From: an uncultured Roseateles sp.
GTDB taxonomy: Bacteria > Pseudomonadota > Gammaproteobacteria > Burkholderiales > Burkholderiaceae
Assembly (NCBI GenBank): GCA_946480605.1
Contig: CAMLKW010000169.1
Span: forward strand, 1-9,987
DNA: 9,987 nucleotides
Direction: 5' to 3'
Under the pieces are notes generated by a model. The model did not search any database. It saw only the letters and a list, made by a program, of their open reading frames with translations, and was not told the DNA's origin. The position numbers were made by a program, and so were the translations under genes. Shown one piece after another: positions 1 to 7,830 of the stretch (the first letter of the stretch is position 1; every line of letters begins with the position of its first letter).

Positions 1-827
1 TGGGCTTCATGGTCACCTTCGTGATCGGCGGCATGACCGGCGTGCTGCTGGCGGTGCCGCCGGCGGACTTCGTGCTGCACAACAGCCTGTTCCTGATCGC
101 GCACTTCCACAACGTCATCATCGGCGGCGTGCTGTTCGGCCTGTTCGCCGGCATCGTGTTCTGGTTCCCCAAGGCCTTCGGCTACAAGCTCGACCCGTTC
201 TGGGGCAAGTGCTCGTTCTGGTTCTGGCAGATCGGCTTCTTCTTCGCCTTCATGCCGCTGTACGTGCTGGGCCTGATGGGCGTGACGCGCCGCATGAGCC
301 ACTTCGACGACCCGTCGCTGCAGATCTGGTTCCAGGTGGCCGCCTTCGGCGCCGTGCTCATCGCGTTGGGTATCGCCTCGTTCCTGATCCAGCTGGTGGT
401 GAGCTACATGAAGCGCGAGCAGCTGCGCGACGTGACCGGCGACCCGTGGGACGGCCGCACGCTCGAGTGGTCCACGGCCTCGCCGCCACCCGACTACAAC
501 TTCGCCTTCACGCCGGTCGTGCACGACAACGACGCCTGGCACGACATGAAGCGCCGCGGCGCCGTGCGCCCCACGGCAGGCTTCAAGCCCATCCACATGC
601 CCAAGAACACGGCGGCCGGCGTGGTGATCGCCGGGCTGGCCACGGCCTGCGGTTTTGCGCTGATCTGGCACATGTGGCTGCTGGTGGGCATCACCTTCTT
701 CGCCATCGTGGCGGCGGCGATCGTGCACACCTTCAACTACAAGCGCGACTTCCACATCCCGGCCGACGAAGTGGCGCGTAGCGAAGACGCACGCACCCGC
801 GCGCTGGCCGGTGCCCAGGCGGCCTGA
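1..827 (+). CDS. cyoB: Cytochrome bo-type ubiquinol oxidase subunit I, C-terminal part
   Basis: Subunit I of the heme-copper quinol oxidase. It is an inner-membrane protein that carries the low-spin heme and the heme/CuB centre, oxidises ubiquinol, reduces oxygen to water and pumps protons. The gene enters from the left edge (first full codon at position 3), so only about the last 275 residues are present, against about 660 in E. coli CyoB. The reading matches CyoB closely from memory: [11 protein letters not shown], then [12 protein letters not shown]. In that motif the His codons at 102-104 and 108-110 correspond to E. coli H419 (high-spin heme ligand) and H421 (low-spin heme ligand). Also present are [27 protein letters not shown] and the HMPKN segment before the extra C-terminal helices that mark quinol oxidases rather than cytochrome c oxidases. 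A TGA stop lies at 825-827. cyoC follows after 41 bp. The oxidase could use heme O or heme A; the sequence here does not decide. Confidence 0.97.
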   Translation, partial: GFMVTFVIGGMTGVLLAVPPADFVLHNSLFLIAHFHNVIIGGVLFGLFAGIVFWFPKAFGYKLDPFWGKCSFWFWQIGFFFAFMPLYVLGLMGVTRRMSHFDDPSLQIWFQVAAFGAVLIALGIASFLIQLVVSYMKREQLRDVTGDPWDGRTLEWSTASPPPDYNFAFTPVVHDNDAWHDMKRRGAVRPTAGFKPIHMPKNTAAGVVIAGLATACGFALIWHMWLLVGITFFAIVAAAIVHTFNYKRDFHIPADEVARSEDARTRALAGAQAA

Positions 828-845
828 CCCAGGCCGGGCCCCAAG

Positions 846-863
846 AGAGCGACAAGAGCGACA
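846..863 (+). repeat. Perfect 9 bp tandem repeat in the cyoC leader
   Basis: Two adjacent copies of AGAGCGACA (846-854 and 855-863) are followed by a degenerate AAGAC just before the cyoC ATG at 869. The tract is purine-rich and is the only candidate ribosome-binding region for cyoC; there is no canonical GGAGG. The repeat is seen directly. Any effect on translation is inference. Confidence 0.7.
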
Positions 864-868
864 AAGAC

Positions 869-1495
869 ATGTCCAGCCTCCATCCTCCACTCGCCACCGG
901 TGCCGCCGCGCCGGTGTTCTTCGACAACGGCGACCACCACCCGCAGCAAGGCACGCTGCTGGGCTTCTGGCTCTACCTGATGAGCGACTGCCTCATCTTC
1001 GCGGTGCTGTTCGCCGTGTACGCCGTGCTGGGCCGCAACTACGCGGCCGGCCCGTCGGGGGCCGACCTGTTCGACCTGCAGCTGGTGGTCATCAACACGG
1101 CGCTGCTGCTGTTCTCGTCCATCACCTATGGGCTCGCGATGGTGGGCATGCAGGCACGCAAGAAGGCCCAGGTGCTGGGCTGGCTGGCCGTCACCGGCCT
1201 GCTGGGCCTGGGCTTCCTGGCCATCGAGATCTACGAGTTCCATCACCTCATCCACCAGGGCGCCGGCCCGGCGCGCAGCGCCTTCCTGTCCAGCTTCTTC
1301 ACGCTGGTGGGCACGCACGGCCTGCACGTCAGCTTCGGCTGCATCTGGCTGGTCGTGCTGATGGTGCAGGTGCAAAAGCGCGGCCTCACCGCGCCCAACC
1401 GCCGCCGCCTGATGTGTTTGTCGATGTTCTGGCACTTCCTGGACGTCGTCTGGATCGGCGTCTTCACCTTCGTCTATCTCATGGGAGTGATGTGA
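869..1495 (+). CDS. cyoC: Cytochrome bo-type ubiquinol oxidase subunit III
   Basis: Subunit III of the quinol oxidase, an integral membrane subunit without redox centres that stabilises subunit I. The product is 208 residues, against 204 in E. coli CyoC, so it is full length. Five hydrophobic helices are visible at roughly residues 27-50, 71-90, 100-120, 140-165 and 185-207. Family signatures include the first-helix stretch [17 protein letters not shown], the helix [11 protein letters not shown] with its conserved acidic residues, THGLHVSFG, and [17 protein letters not shown] near the C-terminus. The ATG at 869 agrees with the family N-terminus; the purine-rich tandem repeat upstream probably serves as a weak ribosome-binding site. 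Its TGA shares one base with the cyoD ATG (TGATG at 1493-1497), which suggests translational coupling. Confidence 0.97.
   Translation: MSSLHPPLATGAAAPVFFDNGDHHPQQGTLLGFWLYLMSDCLIFAVLFAVYAVLGRNYAAGPSGADLFDLQLVVINTALLLFSSITYGLAMVGMQARKKAQVLGWLAVTGLLGLGFLAIEIYEFHHLIHQGAGPARSAFLSSFFTLVGTHGLHVSFGCIWLVVLMVQVQKRGLTAPNRRRLMCLSMFWHFLDVVWIGVFTFVYLMGVM
1483..1487 (+). promoter_or_regulatory. Ribosome-binding site of cyoD
   Basis: GGGAG lies 7 bases before the cyoD ATG at 1495, inside the last codons of cyoC. Together with the TGATG junction it fixes the cyoD start, even though the same frame stays open far upstream through cyoC. Confidence 0.6.
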
Positions 1496-1884
1496 TGGCG
1501 GCCAACCACAATCACGCTCACCATGGTGACGACCATTTCGATGGCGAGCAGGACTTCCACGTCAGCGTGAAGGGCTATGCCATCGGCTTCGTGCTGTCGG
1601 TCATCCTGACCGCCATCCCGTTCTGGCTGGTCATGGGCAAAGTGCTGCCCAGCCCCAAGATGACGGCCTTCATCATCCTCGGCTTCGCGGCCGTGCAGAT
1701 GGTGGTGCACATGGTGTACTTCCTGCACATGAACGCCAAGGTCGAGGGCGGGTGGTCCATGCTGGCGCTGCTGTTCACGGTGGCGCTCGTCGTCATCATG
1801 CTGGCCGGCTCGGTCTGGGTCATGTACCACATGAACACCAACATGATGCCGACCCCTGACCCCGCTGCGATGCGGAACATGTAG
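1495..1884 (+). CDS. cyoD: Cytochrome bo-type ubiquinol oxidase subunit IV
   Basis: Small subunit IV of the quinol oxidase, a three-helix membrane protein thought to assist CuB insertion and complex stability. The product is 129 residues, longer than the 109 of E. coli CyoD. The core is clear: VKGYAIGFVLSVILTAIPFWLVM, then AAVQMVVHMVYFLHMN, then GWSMLALLFTVALVVIMLAGSVWVMYHMNTNMM. The helices span about residues 27-47, 57-78 and 88-111. The extra length comes from a His-rich N-terminus (six His in the first 22 residues) and a tail after NMM (TPDPAAMRNM). The start is set by the RBS at 1483 and the one-base overlap with cyoC. In E. coli the next gene is cyoE; here a 42-residue ORF and SURF1 follow, beginning 23 bp downstream. 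Confidence 0.96.
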   Translation: MAANHNHAHHGDDHFDGEQDFHVSVKGYAIGFVLSVILTAIPFWLVMGKVLPSPKMTAFIILGFAAVQMVVHMVYFLHMNAKVEGGWSMLALLFTVALVVIMLAGSVWVMYHMNTNMMPTPDPAAMRNM

Positions 1885-1907
1885 GCCCGGTCGAGCGAGT
1901 CCTGAAG

Positions 1908-2036
1908 ATGGAATGGATCCCGGTCGGGCTGGTGGCGTTCAAGGCGGTCGTGTTCTGCACCGGGATGTTCCTGGCCATCAAGTGGCACTACGACCAGGGC
2001 AAGAAAAAGAAGCGCGACCACACCCGCGAGCCCTAG
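1908..2036 (+). CDS. Small single-helix membrane protein in the oxidase operon (unrecognised)
   Basis: A 42-codon reading frame, ATG at 1908 to TAG at 2034-2036, fills the space between cyoD (23 bp before) and the SURF1 gene (9 bp after). The product begins MEWIPVGLVAFK, has one hydrophobic helix at about residues 5-25, and ends in a strongly basic tail (QGKKKKRDHTREP). By the positive-inside rule the C-terminus should be cytoplasmic. I do not recognise a named family. By position and shape it resembles the tiny accessory subunits or assembly peptides known in other terminal oxidase operons, such as CcoQ of cbb3 oxidases; that comparison is inference. It is smaller than many gene finders' cutoffs. 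No strong ribosome-binding site is seen, only GAGCGAG about 9 bases upstream. The fit between its neighbours and the helix-plus-basic-tail pattern are the evidence that it is real. Confidence 0.65.
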   Translation: MEWIPVGLVAFKAVVFCTGMFLAIKWHYDQGKKKKRDHTREP

Positions 2037-2045
2037 GCGATCCAC

Positions 2046-2753
2046 ATGAGCCGTGTCGCGCGCATCGCGCTGATCGCCGCAACGGCGCTGGCCAGCGCAG
2101 GCTTCGTGGCCTTGTGCGCCTGGCAGGTCCAGCGCCTGTCCTGGAAGCAGGACCTCATCGCCCGCGTCGAGCAGCGGCTGAGCGCCGAGCCGGTGGCGCC
2201 GCCAAGCGCCGAAGTCGGCAAGGCCGATGAATACCGCCGGCTGCGGCTGCAAGGCCGTTTCGAGCCGGGCGAGGTGCTGGTTCAGGCCAACACCGAGCTG
2301 GGCGGCGGCCACTGGGTGCTGGCGCCGCTGCGGCTGGCCGATGGCCGGGCCGTGCTCGTCAACAGGGGCTTCGTGCCCCCGGAGCAGCGCGCGCCTGGCT
2401 CGCGTGCCGCGCCCGCCGGTACCGTCGAGTTCCTCGGCCTGCTGCGCCTGAGCGAACCGCATGGTGGCCCGCTGCGCGCCAACGATCCCGCGGCCGGCCG
2501 CTGGTTCTCCCGAGACGTGGCCGGTATCGCCGCGCAACTCAAGATCACCGGCCCGGTCGTGCCCTTCTTCGTCGACGAGTCCGCCGACCCCGCCCAGCCC
2601 CAGCGCTGGCCGCGCGCGGGTTTGACGATCGTGCGCTTCGCCAACAATCATGCCGTCTACGCCGTCACCTGGGCCGCGCTGGCGGTCATGGCGGCCGCTG
2701 CTGCCGGCTGGTTGTGGCGCGAGGAACGCCGCCGTCCCGGACCATCGACTTGA
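2046..2753 (+). CDS. SURF1-family oxidase assembly protein
   Basis: SURF1 proteins (Shy1 in yeast) help to insert heme A or related hemes into subunit I of heme-copper oxidases. Paracoccus has a dedicated copy for its quinol oxidase (Surf1q). This 235-residue product has the family plan: an N-terminal transmembrane helix (about 6-25) leading into LCAWQVQRLSWKQDLI (compare the GxWQxxRxxWK pattern), a periplasmic domain with EYRRLRLQGRF (62-72) and RAVLVNRGFVP (101-111), and a C-terminal helix (about 203-223) starting at NNHAVYAVTW. The last is the SURF1 NH-YAxTW signature. It lies 9 bp after the small ORF. Its 3' end overlaps the kinase frame by 40 bp if the kinase starts at the GTG at 2714, or by 3 bp with the TTG at 2750. 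Its place behind cyoD suggests service to this quinol oxidase. Confidence 0.93.
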   Translation: MSRVARIALIAATALASAGFVALCAWQVQRLSWKQDLIARVEQRLSAEPVAPPSAEVGKADEYRRLRLQGRFEPGEVLVQANTELGGGHWVLAPLRLADGRAVLVNRGFVPPEQRAPGSRAAPAGTVEFLGLLRLSEPHGGPLRANDPAAGRWFSRDVAGIAAQLKITGPVVPFFVDESADPAQPQRWPRAGLTIVRFANNHAVYAVTWAALAVMAAAAAGWLWREERRRPGPST

Positions 2754-4069
2754 CCGAACTCCACGCCCTTTCAGCACCCGCCGCCGAGGCGCCCGAGCGC
2801 CGTGCCGGCCAGGCCAACCTGCGCCAGCTCATCGAGCTGCGCTGGCTGGCCGTGGGCGGCCAACTGGCCACCGTGCTGGTGGTGCATCTGGGCCTGTCCA
2901 TCACGTTGCCGCTGGTGGAGATGCTCAGCCTGCTGGGCGTGCTGGTCGTGTTCAACCTGTTCAGCCTGTGGCGCAACCGGCTCTCCAGCCCGGTGTCGCA
3001 GCTGGAGCTGTGCATCGCATTGCTGGTGGACGTGGGCGTGCTGACCGGCCAGCTCTACCTGGCCGGCGGCAGCGACAACCCCTTCATCTACCTCTACCTG
3101 CTGCAGGTCGCGGTCGCCTCGGTGCTGCTGCGGCCCGCCTACCTGTGGGCCATCGTGCTGAGCACGGTTACCGGTTTCGTGCTGCTGGCGCAGTGGCACC
3201 GCCCGCTGCAGCTGGACCCCACCGAGCCCACCACGCTGTCGCCCAACTACCTGGGCGGGCTGCTGCTGTGCTTTTTGCTGAACGTGGGCCTGCTGGCCGT
3301 GTTCATCGTGCGCATCAACCGCAACCTGCGCCAGCGCGACGCCGAGCTGGCTGCCGCCCAGCAGCGCGCCGCCGAGCAGATGCACATCGTGCGCATGGGC
3401 CTGCTGGCCAGCGGCGCCGCGCACGAGCTGGGCACGCCGCTGGCGACGCTCAGCGTCATCCTGGGCGACTGGGCCCACATGGCGCCGTTCGCGGCCGAGC
3501 CGGAGCTGCGCGAGGAGATCGAGGAGATGCAGCGCCAGATCCTGCGCTGCAAGGCCATCGTCACCGGCATCCTGATGTCGGCCGGTGACATGCGCGGCGA
3601 GGCGCCGCGGTTGGCCACGCTGCAGAGCTTCATCGACGGACTGGCGGCGCACTGGCGCGCGGCGCATCCGCAGGCCGAGCTGACGCTGCATTGCGAGGCG
3701 CTGCCGGACGTGCAGATCATCTCGGACAGTGCGCTGCAGCAGGTCGTCGCCAACCTGCTGGACAACGCCGCCGAGGCCGCGCCGGGTCAGCCGCTGACGC
3801 TGCGGGCGGCCTGCCCGGGCGGCGAGACGCTGTCCTTGAGCGTGCAGGACCGCGGCCCCGGCTTCGACGCCGATCAGCTCGCCCACTTCGGCGAGCCCTA
3901 CCAGAGCAGCAAGGGCCAGCCCGGCCGCGGCATGGGCCTGTTCCTGTCGGTCAACGTCGCGCGCACGCTGGGCGGACGGCTGGAGGCGCGCAACCGCGAG
4001 GACGGCGGCGCCGCGGTTACGCTGACGCTGCCGCTGGCATCGCTATTGCCCAGAACACCACATGCCTGA
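2714..4069 (+). CDS. regB: RegB/PrrB-type redox sensor histidine kinase
   Basis: Membrane histidine kinase of the RegB/PrrB/ActS family, which responds to ubiquinone redox state and controls respiration genes. Numbering is from the GTG at 2714 (451 residues). Six hydrophobic helices lie at about 43-60, 67-84, 97-115, 124-140, 144-160 and 178-200. The family quinone-binding heptad GGxxNPF is intact as GGSDNPF (118-124). The H-box is AAHELGTPLATL with phospho-acceptor H237. C279 (LRCK) sits 42 residues later, close to the position of the redox-active cysteine C265 of Rhodobacter RegB (40 after its His). The ATPase domain shows the N-box (N347, DNAAEA from 350), DRGPGF (379-384) and GRGMGLF (404-410). 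The start is uncertain: a TTG at 2750 overlapping the SURF1 stop (TTGA) is an alternative, and neither has a clear ribosome-binding site. It overlaps the regulator gene by 8 bp. Confidence 0.92.
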   Translation: MARGTPPSRTIDLTELHALSAPAAEAPERRAGQANLRQLIELRWLAVGGQLATVLVVHLGLSITLPLVEMLSLLGVLVVFNLFSLWRNRLSSPVSQLELCIALLVDVGVLTGQLYLAGGSDNPFIYLYLLQVAVASVLLRPAYLWAIVLSTVTGFVLLAQWHRPLQLDPTEPTTLSPNYLGGLLLCFLLNVGLLAVFIVRINRNLRQRDAELAAAQQRAAEQMHIVRMGLLASGAAHELGTPLATLSVILGDWAHMAPFAAEPELREEIEEMQRQILRCKAIVTGILMSAGDMRGEAPRLATLQSFIDGLAAHWRAAHPQAELTLHCEALPDVQIISDSALQQVVANLLDNAAEAAPGQPLTLRAACPGGETLSLSVQDRGPGFDADQLAHFGEPYQSSKGQPGRGMGLFLSVNVARTLGGRLEARNREDGGAAVTLTLPLASLLPRTPHA

Positions 4070-4616
4070 AGACGATCGTTTGCTGCTCATCGTCGAGGAC
4101 GACGACAGCTTCGCCCGCACGCTGACCCGCTCCTTCGAGCGCCGCGGCTGGCGCGTCGTGCGCGCCACCGGGCTGGACGACATGAAGGCGCTGCTGGACG
4201 GCCTGCCCGACGACCAGGAACTGGGCCACGCCGTGGTGGACCTGAAGCTGGCCGGCGGTGCTTCGGGCCTGACCTGTGTGCAGTACCTGCACGGCTGGGA
4301 CCCCGAGGTGCTCATCGTCGTGCTGACCGGCTATGCGTCCATCGCCACCGCCGTGGAGGCCATCAAGCTGGGCGCCTGCCACTACCTCGCCAAGCCGGCC
4401 AACACCGACGACATCGAGGCCGCGTTCGCGCGCCGGCAGGGCGATGCGGATGTGGAGGTCACCGAGCGCCAGACGGCGTCCATCAAGACGCTGGAGTGGG
4501 AGCGCATCCACGAGGTGCTGGCCGAGACCGGCTTCAACATCAGCGAGACCGCGCGGCGGCTGGGCATGCACCGGCGCACGCTGGCGCGCAAGCTGGAGAA
4601 GCAGCGGATCAAGTGA
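4062..4616 (+). CDS. regA: RegA/PrrA-type response regulator
   Basis: Partner regulator of the RegB-type kinase; RegA/PrrA/ActR proteins bind DNA and adjust oxidase, cytochrome and energy genes to redox state. The product has 184 residues, the usual length. The receiver domain has the acidic cluster at residues 12-15 (VEDDD), phospho-acceptor D60 (VVDLKL), T89 (VLTGYAS) and K111 (LAKPAN). After a short linker comes a Fis-type helix-turn-helix: LEWERIHEVL, then NISETARRLGMHRRTLARKLEK near the C-terminus. The SETARRLxMHRRTL stretch is nearly invariant in RegA. The ATG at 4062 lies 5 bases before the kinase TGA, giving an 8 bp overlap and probable translational coupling. The 3' end overlaps the converging oxidoreductase gene by 8 bp, so no terminator can lie between them. 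Any control of the cyo genes by this pair is inference from position. Confidence 0.94.
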   Translation: MPEDDRLLLIVEDDDSFARTLTRSFERRGWRVVRATGLDDMKALLDGLPDDQELGHAVVDLKLAGGASGLTCVQYLHGWDPEVLIVVLTGYASIATAVEAIKLGACHYLAKPANTDDIEAAFARRQGDADVEVTERQTASIKTLEWERIHEVLAETGFNISETARRLGMHRRTLARKLEKQRIK

Positions 4617-4618
4617 TC
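4607..4618. repeat. Small palindrome carrying both convergent stop codons
   Basis: GATCAAGTGATC has five perfect base pairs on each side of a two-base centre (AG). It supplies TGA to the regA frame at 4614-4616 and, on the other strand, TGA to the oxidoreductase frame at 4611-4609. The stem is too short, and lacks a T-run, to be called a terminator. Confidence 0.6.
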
Positions 4619-5904
4619 AGCCGCTCCCTGAGCGCGTCGCGCAGCTCCGCCCAGCTGTAGCTGGCCTGGGCGGCCAGCAGGCCGGCCTGGCCGAACACCG
4701 GCGTCAGGCCGTAGCGCTGCAAGGCCGCGGGCAGGTCCGCGCGGCCGCTGATGGCCTCGGCCAGCCACTCGCCTGCCACCGTCGTCGGCGCCACGCCGTG
4801 GCCGCCGAAGGCCTGCGCGAACCACAGGCCCGGCGCCAGCCGGCCGATCTGCGGCATCTTGTGCCGCGCATAGCTCATGAGCCCGCCCCAGGCGTGTTCG
4901 ATGCGCACCGCGGCCAGCTGCGGATAGACCTTGAGCAGGTCCGCCTGCAGCATCTGCGCGATGCGCGCCGGGTCGCGCTCCTGGATGGAGATGCGCCCGC
5001 CCCACAGCAGCCGGTCGTCGTTCAGCCTGCGGTAGTAGTCGAAGGCGAAACGGTTGTCGTAGAGCGCCGCGGGGCTGCGTATCGGCTGCAGCGACTCCGG
5101 CAGCGGCTCGGTGGCGATGACATAGGTCGCGATCGGCAGGCGCGCCCCGGTCAGCGCCGGCAGCATGGCCTTCAGGTAGGCGCCTCCGGCCACGACGACC
5201 TGGTCGGCGCGGATGGTGGCGCCATGCCCGGTGCGCAGCACAAATCCTCCGCCGGGATGCCGGTCTATCGTCATCACGGCGCTGTGCTCATGCACGCCGC
5301 CGCCGGCCTGCTCGATGACGCGAGCCAGGCCCAGCGCGTACTTCAGCGGGTGGAAGTGGAAAGCGTCGCGTTCCAGCAGGGCGCCGCCGTAGCGGTCGGT
5401 GTCCAGCCACCGGCGCACCTGCGCAGGCTCGACCTCGTCCCACACCACACGGAAGTTCTCGTGCAGCCAGCGCGCCTGCTCGCGCAGCTGCCGTTCGGCC
5501 CGCGCGCTGTGGCGGAACCAGTTCAGCAGCAGGGATCCGCCTTCCACCTTGTCGCAATCGATGGCGTGCTCCTCGATGCGCGAACGGATCAGCGCGACGG
5601 CCTCGCGGCTGCGGGCATACAGCTCGCGAGCGGGCGCCAGGCCCAGGTCGCTGACCAGGTCCGTCGCGTCGCGGCTGTAGCCGCCAAACACGAAGCCGCC
5701 GTTGCGCCCCGAGGCGCCGTGACCGATGGTCTGCGCCTCCAGCACCGCCACGTTGGCGATGCCGCGCTCCTGCAGCCCGCGCGCCGTGGCCAGGCCGGCG
5801 AAGCCGCCGCCCAGCACGGCCACCTCCACGGTGTTGCCATCGCCGGCCAGTGGCGCAAAGCCCAGGCGTGGGGCCGTGGCGGCGTAGTAGGTCTGCGTGT
5901 GCAT
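4609..5904 (-). CDS. PuuB-like FAD-dependent oxidoreductase
   Basis: A 431-residue flavoprotein of the D-amino-acid oxidase (DAO) superfamily, closest in memory to E. coli PuuB (gamma-glutamylputrescine oxidase, 426 residues) and relatives. The N-terminus TYYAATAPRLGF matches the PuuB-type SYYAASA start. The FAD-binding fold shows VLGGGFAG (about 30-37), VLEAQTIGHGASGRNGG (54-70), a central substrate domain, DYYRRLNDDRLLWGGR, and a C-terminal AQAFGGHGVAPT flavin motif. The family oxidises C-N bonds of amines or N-substituted amino acids with oxygen, yielding aldehyde and hydrogen peroxide. No puuA, puuC or puuD gene is in the window, so the substrate is open. The ATG at 5904 is chosen because AGGA lies 9 bases upstream; the frame stays open to 6051, but the extra residues are low-complexity and run into yhbW. 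It is the last gene of the minus-strand set. Confidence 0.88.
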   Translation of the reverse strand: MHTQTYYAATAPRLGFAPLAGDGNTVEVAVLGGGFAGLATARGLQERGIANVAVLEAQTIGHGASGRNGGFVFGGYSRDATDLVSDLGLAPARELYARSREAVALIRSRIEEHAIDCDKVEGGSLLLNWFRHSARAERQLREQARWLHENFRVVWDEVEPAQVRRWLDTDRYGGALLERDAFHFHPLKYALGLARVIEQAGGGVHEHSAVMTIDRHPGGGFVLRTGHGATIRADQVVVAGGAYLKAMLPALTGARLPIATYVIATEPLPESLQPIRSPAALYDNRFAFDYYRRLNDDRLLWGGRISIQERDPARIAQMLQADLLKVYPQLAAVRIEHAWGGLMSYARHKMPQIGRLAPGLWFAQAFGGHGVAPTTVAGEWLAEAISGRADLPAALQRYGLTPVFGQAGLLAAQASYSWAELRDALRERLIT

Positions 5905-5913
5905 GCGCGGCCA

Positions 5914-5917
5914 TCCT
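5914..5917 (-). promoter_or_regulatory. Ribosome-binding site deciding the oxidoreductase start
   Basis: On the minus strand AGGA is followed by 9 bases and the ATG at 5904. It lies in the 31 bp gap after the yhbW stop. A second ATG 10 bases further upstream is in another frame and is not the start. Confidence 0.5.
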
Positions 5918-5935
5918 AGCCGCGCGGGGCTGCTC

Positions 5936-6928
<993 letters not shown>

Positions 6929-6960
6929 GCGGGCATCTTGCCGGCATGGGCTTGACCCCA

Positions 6961-7830
6961 TCAGCCCGGGGATTTGCGCAACTGTGCTTTGAGCCAGCGG
7001 CCCAGCCGCGCCTGGTAGGCCGCGGCGTTGAAGGCATGCAGGTCCACATGGGCCGCCTCTTCCACCGGCCACAGCGCCTTGGGCTCGCGGGCGGCGGCGA
7101 ACAGCGCCTCGGTCTCGGGCCAGCGCGTGTGCTGGTCCTCGGTGCCCGAGGCCAGCAGCAGCGGTGCGCGCACGTGAGCGATGGCGTCGACGGGCCGCAG
7201 TTGATCGGTGCCAAAACCCAGGCGCAGCGGAATCTGCACCAGCAGCAGCGGCGCCAGCGCCTGGCTGGCGGTCGAACCCAGGCGCATCGCGAGCCGGTCG
7301 TGCACGGCGTCTTCGATGCTGGGGTAGACGGACTCCAGCACCAGCGCGTCCAGCTCCGGTTGGCGTTGTGCGAACAGCAGCGACGCACCGCCCAGCGACA
7401 CGCCGATGGCGCCCACCCGCTCGCCGGGCAAGCGCGCCCGCAGCCAGGCCAAAGCGGCCTCTACACCGCGCGCCTCGTGGCGGCCAAAGCTGATGCGCTC
7501 GCCGCTGCTCTCGCCGTGCGAGGGCAGATCGACGATGAGGCTGGCGATGCCCTCGCGCTGCAGCCAGCGGGCGCGCGCCAGCATCTGCAGCCGGTTGCCG
7601 CGCACGCCGTGAAGCAGCAGCACGGCGCCGTGGCCCGTGCGGCCGGGCAGCAGCCAGCCGGCGAGATGCTGGCCGTCGCCATAGGGAAGGGTGACGGCTT
7701 CGGCATCGACGCCTGGCGGCGGCGCACCGACGGTGGCCCGTACGGGCCGCGTCAGCCATTCGCCGGTGGCCAGGCTCAGGCCAGCCAGCAGCAGAACCAG
7801 CGCCAGCAGCGCGATCAAGCCCCGCTTCAC
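6961..7830 (-). CDS. Membrane-anchored alpha/beta hydrolase
   Basis: A 289-residue serine hydrolase of the alpha/beta fold (S33/Hydrolase_4-like), probably tethered to the inner membrane with its catalytic domain in the periplasm. After MKRG there is one hydrophobic helix at about 5-22 with no lipobox cysteine, so it looks like a signal anchor or uncleaved signal. The catalytic signs are the oxyanion HG (74-75, [10 protein letters not shown]), the nucleophile elbow GVSLGG with S145, the acid at about E231/D232 (SGTEDQH), and H261 (AAHVDLH). The start is taken at the GTG at 7830 because it forms a GTGA overlap with the HipA-like gene stop; an upstream ATG at 7875 in the same frame would add a basic, Arg-rich tail within the neighbouring gene. 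Substrate unknown; the fold covers esterases, peptidases and dehalogenases. Confidence 0.83.
   Translation of the reverse strand: MKRGLIALLALVLLLAGLSLATGEWLTRPVRATVGAPPPGVDAEAVTLPYGDGQHLAGWLLPGRTGHGAVLLLHGVRGNRLQMLARARWLQREGIASLIVDLPSHGESSGERISFGRHEARGVEAALAWLRARLPGERVGAIGVSLGGASLLFAQRQPELDALVLESVYPSIEDAVHDRLAMRLGSTASQALAPLLLVQIPLRLGFGTDQLRPVDAIAHVRAPLLLASGTEDQHTRWPETEALFAAAREPKALWPVEEAAHVDLHAFNAAAYQARLGRWLKAQLRKSPG

Noticed and set aside
811..1494. Upstream extension of the cyoD frame through cyoC
   Set aside because: The frame is open only because of GC bias; cyoD starts at 1495 with an RBS and a one-base overlap with cyoC, and the upstream part is Arg/Pro-rich noise.
1575..2777. A 400-codon minus-strand frame across cyoD, the small ORF and SURF1
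   Set aside because: It is antisense to genes with clear family motifs, and its composition is low-complexity Arg/Gly/Ala/Asp/Gln.
2771..3886. A 371-codon minus-strand frame opposite the kinase
   Set aside because: The product is a Gln/His/Arg/Val-rich shadow of the kinase coding strand with no recognisable domain.
4333..5919. A 528-codon open frame on the plus strand
   Set aside because: It crosses regA in another frame and runs antisense to the PuuB-like gene. Its product is Arg/Gln/Ala/His-rich without domains; such long frames are usual opposite GC-rich genes.
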